In this document: positions 7,029 through 14,437 of the stretch, piece after piece
Layout of the letters: each line of letters begins with the position of its first letter
Numbering within the stretch: position 1 is the first letter of the stretch
NCBI GenBank assembly: GCA_040508515.1
Contig: JBEVMS010000088.1
Coordinates: forward strand, 1 to 15,818
Reading direction: 5' to 3'
Origin: JBEVMS01 sp040508515
GTDB lineage: Bacteria; Pseudomonadota; Gammaproteobacteria; Xanthomonadales; Rhodanobacteraceae
Length of the DNA stretch: 15,818 nucleotides
Notes under the pieces: model-generated
What the model was told of the DNA's origin: nothing
The model's database searches: none
The model's input: the letters and a program-made list of their open reading frames with translations, nothing else
Translations under genes and position numbers: made by a program

Positions 7029-7238
7029 ATGCGTAAACTTGCGATCGCTTTCCTGCTCGTGGCTGGCGTGGCTCTGTCGGGATCGGTTCTGGCTCAGGGC
7101 GCTGCCCCGCAGGCCGCGACCAAGTCGGGCACCACCACCACGCATAAGAAGGCTGCGACCCACAAGGCCAGCACACACAAGACTCATGCGGCGAAGAAGG
7201 CTCCGGCCAAAAAGGCTAAGGCTAAAAAGGCAGCTTGA
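7029..7238 (+). CDS. small secreted Lys/Ala/His-rich protein, Asr-like
   Basis: A 69-aa protein with a clear signal peptide (MRKLAIAFLLVAGVALSGSVLA, cleavage before Gln23). The mature 47 residues have no Trp, Tyr, Phe or Cys and include 12 Lys, 15 Ala and 4 His in a loosely repeating THKK/THKAS/THKTHAAKK pattern, ending in an AKKAKAKKAA tail. This composition and layout resemble the enterobacterial acid-shock protein Asr, a periplasmic intrinsically disordered basic protein, though similarity may be only compositional. GAGG (7016-7019) 9 nt before the ATG supports the start. A strong terminator follows at 7270-7296, so it is probably a short single-gene message; no firm promoter was recognised in the 176 bp before it. 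Confidence 0.75.
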   Translation: MRKLAIAFLLVAGVALSGSVLAQGAAPQAATKSGTTTTHKKAATHKASTHKTHAAKKAPAKKAKAKKAA

Positions 7239-7269
7239 TCGCCCTTCGATCGGCGTTTGAGTCTGCCAA

Positions 7270-7296
7270 CCCCGCCGTGTCCGGCGGGGTTTTTTT
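7270..7296 (+). terminator. intrinsic terminator after the small Lys-rich gene
   Basis: A perfect 8-bp stem CCCCGCCG (7270-7277) / CGGCGGGG (7282-7289), loop TGTC, is followed by seven T. It lies between two convergent genes; on the minus strand there is no real T run, so it mainly serves the plus strand. Confidence 0.93.
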
Positions 7297-7305
7297 ATGC
7301 CTGTG

Positions 7306-8094
7306 TTACAGCGAGCGTGTGCGGCCGCCGTCGACGGGGATATTCACGCCATTGACGTAGCTGGCGGCGGGACTGCAAAGAAACGCGATCACTGCCGCCA
7401 CTTCATGCGCTTCGCCGAAGCGGCGTGCCGGCACGCTGGCGAGCATGTCCTGCATCACCTCCTGCTCGCTGAGCCCGCGCGCTTGCGCGCTGGCCCCAAG
7501 CAGGTCATTCAGTCGCTGGGTGCGGGTGTAACCAGGCAACACGTTGTTTACGGTGATGCCATCGGCGGCCAGTTCGCCGGCCAGGCTTTTAGCCCAGTTG
7601 GCGATCGCGCCGCGCACGGTGTTGGATACGCCAAGGCCCATAATGGGTTCTTTCACCGAGGTGGAAATCACGTTGACGATGCGGCCGTAGCCATGCGCGC
7701 GCATGCCTGGCAGCAACGCCTGGACCAGGACCTGGCCACCCAAAAGGTGCTGACGGAAAGCCGCTTCGAACGTGGCTGGATCGGCGCTGTGAGTCGGGCC
7801 ACCCGGTGGGCCGCCGCTGTTGTTGATCAGTATGTGCACGGGACTGAGCGCGCTCAGATCGGTGGCAGCCGCTTGCAGCGCGAAAGTGTCGAGCATGTCT
7901 ACCGCACGCCAGCGATGTTGCTGCTCGGCATGCGTGCGCGGCAAGTTTTGGGCTACCTCGCGCAGCGCATCGGGGGAGCGCGCCAGCACGGTGACGTCCG
8001 CGCCCAACTGGGCCAGTTCAAGAGCGCTGGCCTTGCCGATGCCGTGCGAGGCGGCGCAGACCAGGGCGTGGCGACCGCTAAGATCAAGCTGCAT
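7306..8094 (-). CDS. SDR-fold protein with degenerate active site (BKR-like, FabG-related)
   Basis: A 262-aa short-chain dehydrogenase/reductase fold protein resembling 3-oxoacyl-ACP reductases. The cofactor loop reads CAASHGIG (13-20) instead of TGxxxGIG, NNSGGPPGG (91-99) replaces the NNAG motif, and although Ser144 (ISTS) is kept, the catalytic YxxxK is SNTVR (157-161), so Tyr and Lys are replaced by Ser and Arg. A BKR-like SDR subgroup with this kind of imperfect glycine motif and tetrad is known; its reaction is unclear. The C-terminus (NGVNIPVDGGRTRSL) is normal. AAGGAG on the minus strand (plus-strand 8103-8108), 8 nt before the ATG, fixes the start. It is the last gene of the minus-strand run that begins with asnS, 67 bp after the membrane protein gene. 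It may be a divergent reductase or a non-catalytic binding protein. Confidence 0.88.
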   Translation of the reverse strand: MQLDLSGRHALVCAASHGIGKASALELAQLGADVTVLARSPDALREVAQNLPRTHAEQQHRWRAVDMLDTFALQAAATDLSALSPVHILINNSGGPPGGPTHSADPATFEAAFRQHLLGGQVLVQALLPGMRAHGYGRIVNVISTSVKEPIMGLGVSNTVRGAIANWAKSLAGELAADGITVNNVLPGYTRTQRLNDLLGASAQARGLSEQEVMQDMLASVPARRFGEAHEVAAVIAFLCSPAASYVNGVNIPVDGGRTRSL

Positions 8095-8161
8095 ACGTCG
8101 GACTCCTTGAAATGAGGATGCGATTCAGCGACAAGCGCTGTCCGCTGCCGTGCGAGGTGTT

Positions 8162-8476
8162 TCAGCGAGCCAGCCATTGCAGCGCCAGCGCCGCCAGCCA
8201 GAAGCCCCAAGCCAGCCACTGACTAAAGCGCCATGTTCGGTGCCAGCCAGTGATGGTGTTGTCGTCGAACAGCAACGGCGCCGACGAGCGCAGCACTTGC
8301 TGCAGGCGTAGCCACGTACGCACCGCGCCAGGCTTGCCCTGCTCGGGTATGGCGATGATTTTCCATTGCTGCGGATAGCGTCGACGCAGGTACGAGGCCA
8401 GTCGGTATTGCGCCAGGTAATGCAGTGCGAAACACAGCACGCCGGCCACCAGAAAGGACAGATAAACCACGACCAT
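8162..8476 (-). CDS. small membrane protein, two predicted helices, UspB-like layout
   Basis: About 104 aa with a hydrophobic N-terminal helix (roughly 1-24, VVYLSFLVAGVLCFALHYL), a basic soluble stretch (LASYLRRRYPQQW) and a second helix near the C-terminus (WLAWGFWLAALALQWL). Both ends are hydrophobic and the loop is about 60 residues. The layout recalls UspB-type membrane proteins, but I cannot claim homology. Start is ATG at 8476 or the adjacent GTG at 8479; neither has a strong ribosome binding site, and both lie within 6 bp after the stop of the MalM-like gene, so translation is probably coupled to it. Confidence 0.7.
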   Translation of the reverse strand: MVVVYLSFLVAGVLCFALHYLAQYRLASYLRRRYPQQWKIIAIPEQGKPGAVRTWLRLQQVLRSSAPLLFDDNTITGWHRTWRFSQWLAWGFWLAALALQWLAR

Positions 8477-8481
8477 CACGC

Positions 8482-9387
8482 TCAGTTACTGCCGCTGGAG
8501 GTGGCGGGCGCCGGCACCGTGCCACTGCTGGCGGCGCCTGCACTGGCGCTGCTCGCGGGAACGGACGTCTTGGCGGCCGTATCGCTAACGCCCGTGCCGC
8601 CACGCGTGCCGGTCCAATAACTGGGCAATGCCGTGCGCAAGCTTTTGAGAACGCCATCGCCTGCGGGTGGCTTGCCGCAGACGGCCTTGTCCACCGCCTT
8701 GCGGTACGTGCTGTTCATCATGCCGATCCACAGCGCGCCATCGGGGCCATGCGGCACCTTGAAGCTGCCTGAGGAGGTCATCTGCACGGGCGATTCGGCG
8801 GAGAATGCTGCGGGCGATTGTTCCCAGTAGGTATCGCTGCTCTGCTGCTTGGCTGAGCTGTAGACCACCAGGTAGCGCGCCTTGTCGCTGCTGACCGTGG
8901 CGCTGCCGAAGGCACCGGTGCTACCGCTGTCCCAGCCGATGTATTCGCACAGATCCAGATCCTTTGAATCGATCGGCTGGAAGGCGTCGTCAAGCAGCAC
9001 GATGGTCGGCGCGAACAGATAGCTGTTGTGCACCCAACGGCCATTCAACTCCGACTTCACCGCCACCCGGTAGGGCAATTTGGCGCCCTGCGGCAGGCTG
9101 AAAGCGAGGAAGTAGCTGCGCACGCCGTTGAGGCTGGCGACCGGGCTGGAACTGCCCAACTCGAACTTCTGCGGACGCCACGGCAGCGGCGTCTGATAGG
9201 AGAAGTCAGCGAAGCTGCCGCAGCACGGCGTGGCCTGCTGCAGCTTCTGCTTGGCTTGCGTCAGGGTCAGTGCGGAGTCCTGCGCCGGACGGAAGTTGGG
9301 CGGCACCAATTGCTTGACGCTATGGCAGGCGCCAAGCAGGAGGGTCAGTGCGCACAGCAGGGTGAGGGAGAGTCGTCGCAGCATCAT
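8482..9387 (-). CDS. MalM-like lipoprotein
   Basis: A 301-aa predicted lipoprotein: a hydrophobic signal ends in LLLGAC with Cys21 as the lipid attachment site. Residues about 55-180 resemble the MalM family (periplasmic protein of the E. coli maltose operon, role unknown): PCCGSFADFSY, SYFLAFSLP, and especially YLFAPTIVLLDDAFQPI (123-139), followed by RYLVVYSSAKQ. The last 45 residues are Ser/Ala/Thr/Pro-rich and probably disordered. The protein begins with two consecutive ATG codons (9387 and 9384) and lacks a clear ribosome binding site. It starts 8 bp after asnS stops, so it should be on the asnS transcript. No maltose genes are in the window. Confidence 0.72.
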   Translation of the reverse strand: MMLRRLSLTLLCALTLLLGACHSVKQLVPPNFRPAQDSALTLTQAKQKLQQATPCCGSFADFSYQTPLPWRPQKFELGSSSPVASLNGVRSYFLAFSLPQGAKLPYRVAVKSELNGRWVHNSYLFAPTIVLLDDAFQPIDSKDLDLCEYIGWDSGSTGAFGSATVSSDKARYLVVYSSAKQQSSDTYWEQSPAAFSAESPVQMTSSGSFKVPHGPDGALWIGMMNSTYRKAVDKAVCGKPPAGDGVLKSLRTALPSYWTGTRGGTGVSDTAAKTSVPASSASAGAASSGTVPAPATSSGSN

Positions 9388-9395
9388 GTCGGCAA

Positions 9396-10796
<1,401 letters not shown>

Positions 10797-10953
10797 GAAT
10801 TGAAACTCCGCATAAGCGCCGCATATCGGTCGGGCGCGATAGACCAAACCGGCATGATAATGTAGGCAATGCGGCGATCGCGACCGTTGGATCGTTTCAA
10901 TGCAGGTTTTTAGGTTCCATCGCAGCGTTTCTCTCCCAAATGAAGCTCACCTC

Positions 10954-11280
10954 ATGACCATCACCATCACGCCCGCCGCCAACCAGCGCATGCTGAGCTT
11001 TCTTGAGCGCAGCCCCGCGGCAGCTGGCGTGCGTTTCGGCGTCAAGCGCACCGGTTGCTCGGGTTTCGCCTATGTGGTGGACCTGGCTGACTCACTCGGC
11101 GGCGAAGACGAAGTGGTCGAAATCGACGGCGTGCGGCTGATCGTCGACGGCAAGAGCAAGCCGCTGGTCGAGGGTACGGTGATCGACTTCCAGCGCCAGG
11201 GTCTCAACGCCAGCTTCGTCTTCCACAACCCCAATGCCACCGGCGAGTGCGGTTGCGGCGAGAGCTTTACCGTCGGCTGA
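10954..11280 (+). CDS. A-type iron-sulfur carrier protein (IscA/SufA family)
   Basis: A 108-aa A-type Fe-S carrier that receives clusters from a scaffold and delivers them to apo-proteins. The three ligand cysteines Cys35 (RTGCSGFAYV), Cys99 and Cys101 (GECGCGESF) have exactly the spacing and numbering of E. coli IscA. The ATG at 10954 is chosen over an in-frame ATG at 10900 because the family begins with MTITITPAA-like sequence. No other isc or suf genes are adjacent, so this is a stand-alone copy between asnS (divergent) and rpsF; ErpA is the alternative but the lengths fit IscA/SufA better. The 157 bp shared with asnS show no promoter I can defend. Confidence 0.92.
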   Translation: MTITITPAANQRMLSFLERSPAAAGVRFGVKRTGCSGFAYVVDLADSLGGEDEVVEIDGVRLIVDGKSKPLVEGTVIDFQRQGLNASFVFHNPNATGECGCGESFTVG

Positions 11281-11315
11281 GCGGTTTTGCCGGTGTAACC
11301 TTTCCATTCAATCGC

Positions 11316-11345
11316 TTGCACCAGCCTGGCGCGGCGGCGTACACT
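11316..11345 (+). promoter_or_regulatory. candidate promoter of the rpsF-rpsR-rplI operon
   Basis: TTGCAC (11316-11321) and TACACT (11340-11345) are 18 bp apart in the gap after the IscA-like gene. Transcription would start near 11352, giving a leader of about 100 nt before rpsF. Confidence 0.6.
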
Positions 11346-11360
11346 TCCGCTTCTGTTTTC

Positions 11361-11414
11361 GCCCGATTGGGCGTTCACAGCCTTGCCTCACCGAATGATC
11401 GGGAGGCTGCGAGG
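11361..11414 (+). promoter_or_regulatory. structured rpsF leader, candidate S6:S18 autoregulatory site
   Basis: Two hairpins lie in the leader: GCCC-GATT-GGGC (11361-11372), then GCCTC (11385-11389), a bulged A, CCG (11391-11393), loop AATGAT, CGG (11400-11402) and GAGGC (11403-11407). CCTT (11381-11384) can pair with GAGG (11411-11414) as an outer stem, leaving TGC bulged. Leaders of rpsF operons in many bacteria carry a stem/bulge/hairpin motif with a CCG that the S6:S18 complex binds to repress its own operon. Position and presence of CCG fit, but the CCG here is paired in the simplest fold, so the assignment is tentative. Confidence 0.4.
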
Positions 11415-11449
11415 TCCACACGGGCCGCATCCACGAGGAGTTACCACCG

Positions 11450-11881
11450 ATGACCCTGCGTCATTACGAAGTAGTGTTCATGGTCCATCCGGACCAGAGC
11501 GAACAGGTTCCGGCGATGATCGAGCGCTACAAGGCGCTGATCGAGACCGACGGCGGCAAGATTCACCGCCTGGAAGATTGGGGCCGTCGTCAGCTGGCCT
11601 ACACCATCGAGAACCTGGCCAAGGCGCATTACGTTCTGCTCAACATCGAAGTGAGCCAGAACGCGCTGAACGAGCTGGAAACCGGCTTCCGTTTCAACGA
11701 CGCCGTGCTGCGCCACCTGGTGGTTCGCCGCGACGAGGCCGATTCCGAGCCGTCCTTCATCCTGAAGTCCAAGGAAAAGGATGATGCCAAGTCCTCGCGC
11801 CGCCGCGACGACGACAGCGATGGTGACGAGCGTCCGTCGCGCCGCGACCGCGACGACGACAACGTCGACAGCGACGACTGA
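11450..11881 (+). CDS. rpsF: 30S ribosomal protein S6
   Basis: Small-subunit protein that pairs with S18 on the platform of the 30S subunit. The core (1 to about 98) is typical: MTLRHYEVVFMVHPDQS, GGKIHRLEDWGRRQLAYTI and RFNDAVLRHLVVRRDEA. Total length is 143 aa, slightly longer than E. coli S6, due to a C-terminal tail (108-143) of alternating Arg and Asp clusters (RRRDDDSDGDERPSRRDRDDD). GAGGAG (11435-11440) precedes the ATG by 9 nt. rpsR follows 14 bp after the stop; E. coli places priB between them, and here there is no gene in that space. Confidence 0.98.
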   Translation: MTLRHYEVVFMVHPDQSEQVPAMIERYKALIETDGGKIHRLEDWGRRQLAYTIENLAKAHYVLLNIEVSQNALNELETGFRFNDAVLRHLVVRRDEADSEPSFILKSKEKDDAKSSRRRDDDSDGDERPSRRDRDDDNVDSDD

Positions 11882-11895
11882 TAGGAGCACGAGCC

Positions 11896-12126
11896 ATGTC
11901 CAAATTGTTCCGCCGCCGCAAGTTCTGCCGTTTCACCGCAGAAAAAGTCAAAGAGATCGATTACAAGGATCTCAACACCCTGCGCCAGTATGTGACCGAG
12001 AACGGCAAGATCGTTCCCAGCCGCATCACCGGCACCAAGGCGCGTTACCAGCGTCAGCTGGCCACCGCCGTCAAGCGCGCGCGTTTCCTGGCGCTGCTGC
12101 CGTACACCGACAACCACGACGTTTGA
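11896..12126 (+). CDS. rpsR: 30S ribosomal protein S18
   Basis: A 76-aa basic ribosomal protein that binds 16S rRNA together with S6. The signature FRRRKFCRFTAEKVKEIDYKD (split here over residues 5-25) and KIVPSRITGTKARYQRQLA are unmistakable; it ends in the usual short acidic/His tail. AGGAG (11883-11887) lies 8 nt before the ATG. It is followed by 137 bp with two strong hairpins before rplI. Confidence 0.98.
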   Translation: MSKLFRRRKFCRFTAEKVKEIDYKDLNTLRQYVTENGKIVPSRITGTKARYQRQLATAVKRARFLALLPYTDNHDV

Positions 12127-12137
12127 TGGTGGTCGAC

Positions 12138-12161
12138 CGATAAGCGCCTCGGTGCTTATCG
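12138..12161 (+). other. first intercistronic hairpin between rpsR and rplI
   Basis: CGATAAGC (12138-12145) pairs perfectly with GCTTATCG (12154-12161); two further pairs (one G-U) close a CTCG tetraloop. There is no T run, so it is not a standard terminator; it may slow RNA decay, mark a processing site or set the relative amount of L9. Confidence 0.7.
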
Positions 12162-12199
12162 TCATGACGCGGCCGGCTTGTCCGGCCGCGTTGGCATGA
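12162..12199 (+). other. second, very stable intercistronic hairpin between rpsR and rplI
   Basis: ACGCGGCCGG (12167-12176) pairs perfectly with CCGGCCGCGT (12182-12191) around CTTGT, and an outer stem TCATG (12162-12166) / CATGA (12195-12199) adds five pairs with TGG bulged. Only two T follow the inner stem, so simple intrinsic termination is unlikely. It sits about 65 nt before the rplI start. Confidence 0.7.
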
Positions 12200-12263
12200 C
12201 CCTTCGGACAACCGTCCACGGCTGCGCCGGGCCACACCGGTGCTAACGAATCGGAGCACTACC

Positions 12264-12713
12264 ATGCATCTCGTTCTTCTTCAGAAAGTCCGCAACCTTG
12301 GCGACATCGGCGACAAGGTCAACGTGAAGCCCGGCTACGGCCGCAACTTCCTGTTGCCGACCGGCAAGGCCCTGCCGGCCACTGCCGCCAACCTCGAAGC
12401 TTTCGAGCAGCGTCGCGCCGAATACCAGGCCCAGGCCGCCGCGCATCTGTCCGGCGCGCAGGGTCGTCTGGCCAAGCTGGCCGACGTGTCGGTGACCATC
12501 GAAGCCAACGCCAGCCCCGAAGGCAAGCTGTTCGGATCGGTCGGTCCGCGCGAAATCGCCGAGGCCCTGCAGGCCGCCGGTCACGACATCAACAAGGGTG
12601 AAGTGATCCAGGGTGAAGGCCCGATCCGCAACATCGGCGAGTACGATGTCGTGATCAGCCTGCACGCTGACGTGCAGGGTTCGGTCAAGGTGATCGTGGT
12701 CGGCCTGAAGTAA
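12264..12713 (+). CDS. rplI: 50S ribosomal protein L9
   Basis: A 149-aa large-subunit protein, exactly the E. coli length, that binds 23S rRNA near the base of the L1 stalk and helps frame maintenance. The N-terminal domain MHLVLLQKVRNLGDIGDKV followed by KPGYGRNFLLP is diagnostic; a long helix (about 45-75) links to the C-terminal domain with GKLFGSVGPREIAEAL. GGAG (12253-12256) lies 7 nt before the ATG at 12264, which is preferred over the in-frame upstream ATG at 12240. It ends the ribosomal operon; a terminator follows. Confidence 0.98.
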   Translation: MHLVLLQKVRNLGDIGDKVNVKPGYGRNFLLPTGKALPATAANLEAFEQRRAEYQAQAAAHLSGAQGRLAKLADVSVTIEANASPEGKLFGSVGPREIAEALQAAGHDINKGEVIQGEGPIRNIGEYDVVISLHADVQGSVKVIVVGLK

Positions 12714-12735
12714 GCCGATCCCGCGATGAGTCGAC

Positions 12736-12767
12736 GAACGGGCGCCGCAGGGCGCCCGTTTCGTTTG
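12736..12767 (+). terminator. intrinsic terminator of the rpsF-rpsR-rplI operon
   Basis: A perfect 10-bp stem AACGGGCGCC (12737-12746) / GGCGCCCGTT (12751-12760) with loop GCAG is followed by a T-rich run broken by CG (TTTCGTTT overall). Confidence 0.85.
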
Positions 12768-12811
12768 GGCCCACGGAGACCTTACGTCGCCGCGGTGCGG
12801 ATGCAGGTGGG

Positions 12812-12841
12812 TTATCCACACAAGTCCACAACTTATCCACA
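12812..12841 (+). promoter_or_regulatory. two perfect DnaA boxes upstream of dnaB
   Basis: TTATCCACA occurs at 12812-12820 and again at 12833-12841 in the same orientation, 21 bp apart (about two helical turns), with a weaker AAGTCCACA (12822-12830) between them. The second box is framed by ACAACT (12828-12833) and AGTTGT (12843-12848). TTATCCACA is the high-affinity DnaA box sequence. The boxes lie 35-64 bp before the -10 hexamer of dnaB, a good position for DnaA to control the helicase gene. Confidence 0.85.
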
Positions 12842-12875
12842 GAGTTGTTCTAGCGGTGGTCCGCGCCTTGCCGCG

Positions 12876-12881
12876 TATGAT
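12876..12881 (+). promoter_or_regulatory. -10 box of a dnaB promoter
   Basis: TATGAT matches the consensus at 5 of 6 positions and lies 50 bp before the dnaB ATG. The expected -35 region is poor (no good hexamer 16-19 bp upstream), which fits a promoter needing an activator such as DnaA. Confidence 0.5.
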
Positions 12882-12931
12882 GGCCCCGGCGCCCGCTCCT
12901 GCGGCGCGCTGCTGCCTTTGAGGTAATCCCG

Positions 12932-14335
12932 ATGTCCTTTGTTCCCGAGCGCAAGTCTGGCGGCCAGTCCGGTTCGGCGATCGAGTCGCTGCGCGTGCCG
13001 CCGCATTCGATGGAAGCCGAGCAGGCCGTGCTGGGCGGTTTGATGCTGGCGCCGGACGCGCTGGACAAAGTCGCCGACAAGCTGACGGAGCGCGATTTCT
13101 ACCGCAAGGATCATCGGCTGATCTGGCGCGCGATCACCGAGCTGGCCAACAAGGGCATGCCCTGCGACGCGGTGACCCTGGGCGACTGGTTCGAGGCCAA
13201 CGGGCTCGCCGAGATGGTCGGCGGCGCCAGTTACCTGGTCGAGCTGGCCAACGCCACGCCGAGTGCGGCCAATATCGGCGCCTACGCCGACATCGTGCGC
13301 GAGAAATCGGTGCTGCGACAGCTGATCGACGCCGGTACCGAGACCACCGAGGACGGCTACCGGCCCGAGGGTCGCAGCGTGCAGGAAGTGCTCGAAGCGG
13401 CTGAGCAGCGCGTGTTCAAGATCGCCGAGTCGGGCGCGCGCGGCAAGAAAGACACCGTCTCGATGCATGAGGCGGTCAAGGACGCGTTCCGACTGCTGTC
13501 CGAGCGCTACGAGAATCGCGGGCAGCTGACCGGGATCTCCACCGGCTTCACTGATCTGGACGAGTTGACCTCGGGTTTGCAACCGTCGGATTTGATCATC
13601 GTGGCGGCGCGCCCTTCGATGGGCAAGACCGCGTTTTCGGTGAACATTGCCGAGGCCGCCGCATTGCGCGGCAAAAAGGCGGTAATCATTTTTTCGATGG
13701 AAATGTCGGCCTCGCAGTTGGCCTTCCGTATGATTTCCTCGATCGGCCGCATCCACCAGCAACACCTGCGCAACGGTGATCTGGAAGAGGAGGACTGGCC
13801 GCGCGTGACCAACGCCATCGCGATCCTGTCCGAGGCGAAGATCTTCATCGACGACACGCCCAGCCTGTCACCGGTGGAAATGCGCTCGCGTGCGCGGCGC
13901 ATCCATCGCGAGAACGGTGGCCTGGGCCTGATCGTGATCGACTACCTGCAATTGATGCAGGTGCCCGGAAACAAAGAGAACCGCGCCACCGAAATTTCAG
14001 AAATTTCGCGTTCACTCAAGGGCCTCGCCAAGGAGTTGAACGTGCCGGTGATCGCCCTGTCGCAGTTGAACCGTTCGCTGGAGCAGCGCGCCGACAAGCG
14101 TCCGATGATGTCCGATCTGCGCGAGTCCGGCGCTATCGAGCAGGACGCCGATGTGATCATGTTCATCTACCGCGACGAGTACTACAACAAAGAATCGCCG
14201 GACAAAGGCCTGGCCGAAATCATCATCGGCAAGCAGCGTAACGGCCCGACCGACACGGTGAAGCTGACTTTCCTGGGTCACTACACCAAGTTCGAGAACT
14301 ACGCGCCCGATTCTTTCGTCGGGGCCTTCGAGTAA
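12932..14335 (+). CDS. dnaB: replicative DNA helicase DnaB
   Basis: Hexameric 5'-3' helicase that opens the replication fork and recruits primase. At 467 aa it matches E. coli DnaB (471). The N-terminal domain (about 20-125) includes VPPHSMEAEQAVLGGLML. The RecA-like domain begins near 195 (GISTGFTDLDELTSGLQPSD) with Walker A ARPSMGKT (226-233), SMEMSASQLAFRM (255-267), Walker B LIVIDYLQLM (333-342), and the C-terminal KQRNGPT (434-440) carrying the arginine-finger region. No intein interrupts the usual insertion motifs. GAGGT (12920-12924) precedes the ATG by 7 nt. It has its own promoter region with DnaA boxes and is separated from rplI by a terminator. Confidence 0.98.
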   Translation: MSFVPERKSGGQSGSAIESLRVPPHSMEAEQAVLGGLMLAPDALDKVADKLTERDFYRKDHRLIWRAITELANKGMPCDAVTLGDWFEANGLAEMVGGASYLVELANATPSAANIGAYADIVREKSVLRQLIDAGTETTEDGYRPEGRSVQEVLEAAEQRVFKIAESGARGKKDTVSMHEAVKDAFRLLSERYENRGQLTGISTGFTDLDELTSGLQPSDLIIVAARPSMGKTAFSVNIAEAAALRGKKAVIIFSMEMSASQLAFRMISSIGRIHQQHLRNGDLEEEDWPRVTNAIAILSEAKIFIDDTPSLSPVEMRSRARRIHRENGGLGLIVIDYLQLMQVPGNKENRATEISEISRSLKGLAKELNVPVIALSQLNRSLEQRADKRPMMSDLRESGAIEQDADVIMFIYRDEYYNKESPDKGLAEIIIGKQRNGPTDTVKLTFLGHYTKFENYAPDSFVGAFE

Positions 14336-14350
14336 GCCGCGCCGCGCGCT

Positions 14351-14374
14351 GGTCGCTGCGGTCGCTGCGGTCGC
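14351..14374. repeat. short tandem repeat of GGTCGCTGC
   Basis: GGTCGCTGC occurs at 14351-14359 and 14360-14368, followed by a partial third copy GGTCGC (14369-14374), in the dnaB-alr spacer. Confidence 0.7.
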
Positions 14375-14414
14375 GACGCGGGCCGGCGCGGTCGCGTCGA
14401 GTTTCCTTCTTCCC
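14374..14414 (+). terminator. possible weak terminator after dnaB
   Basis: CGACGCG (14374-14380) and CGCGTCG (14393-14399) form a perfect 7-bp inverted repeat with a 12-base loop, followed by the pyrimidine-rich AGTTTCCTTCTTCCC. The T tract is interrupted, so termination would be partial at best and alr may be read from the dnaB promoter. Confidence 0.35.
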
Positions 14415-14437
14415 ACTTCGATGCCCTGACTGCCGCC

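Noticed and set aside
7297..8115. A 272-codon open frame on the plus strand opposite the SDR gene
   Set aside because: The SDR frame has a strong ribosome binding site and a full fold; the opposite frame starts right at a terminator and shows no domain.
12812..12841. A chromosomal replication origin at the DnaA boxes
   Set aside because: Only two good boxes, no AT-rich unwinding region nearby, and dnaA/dnaN are absent; a regulatory site at dnaB is simpler.
12833..13765. A 310-codon open frame opposite dnaB
   Set aside because: Shadow of dnaB; it would also run out over the DnaA boxes and promoter.
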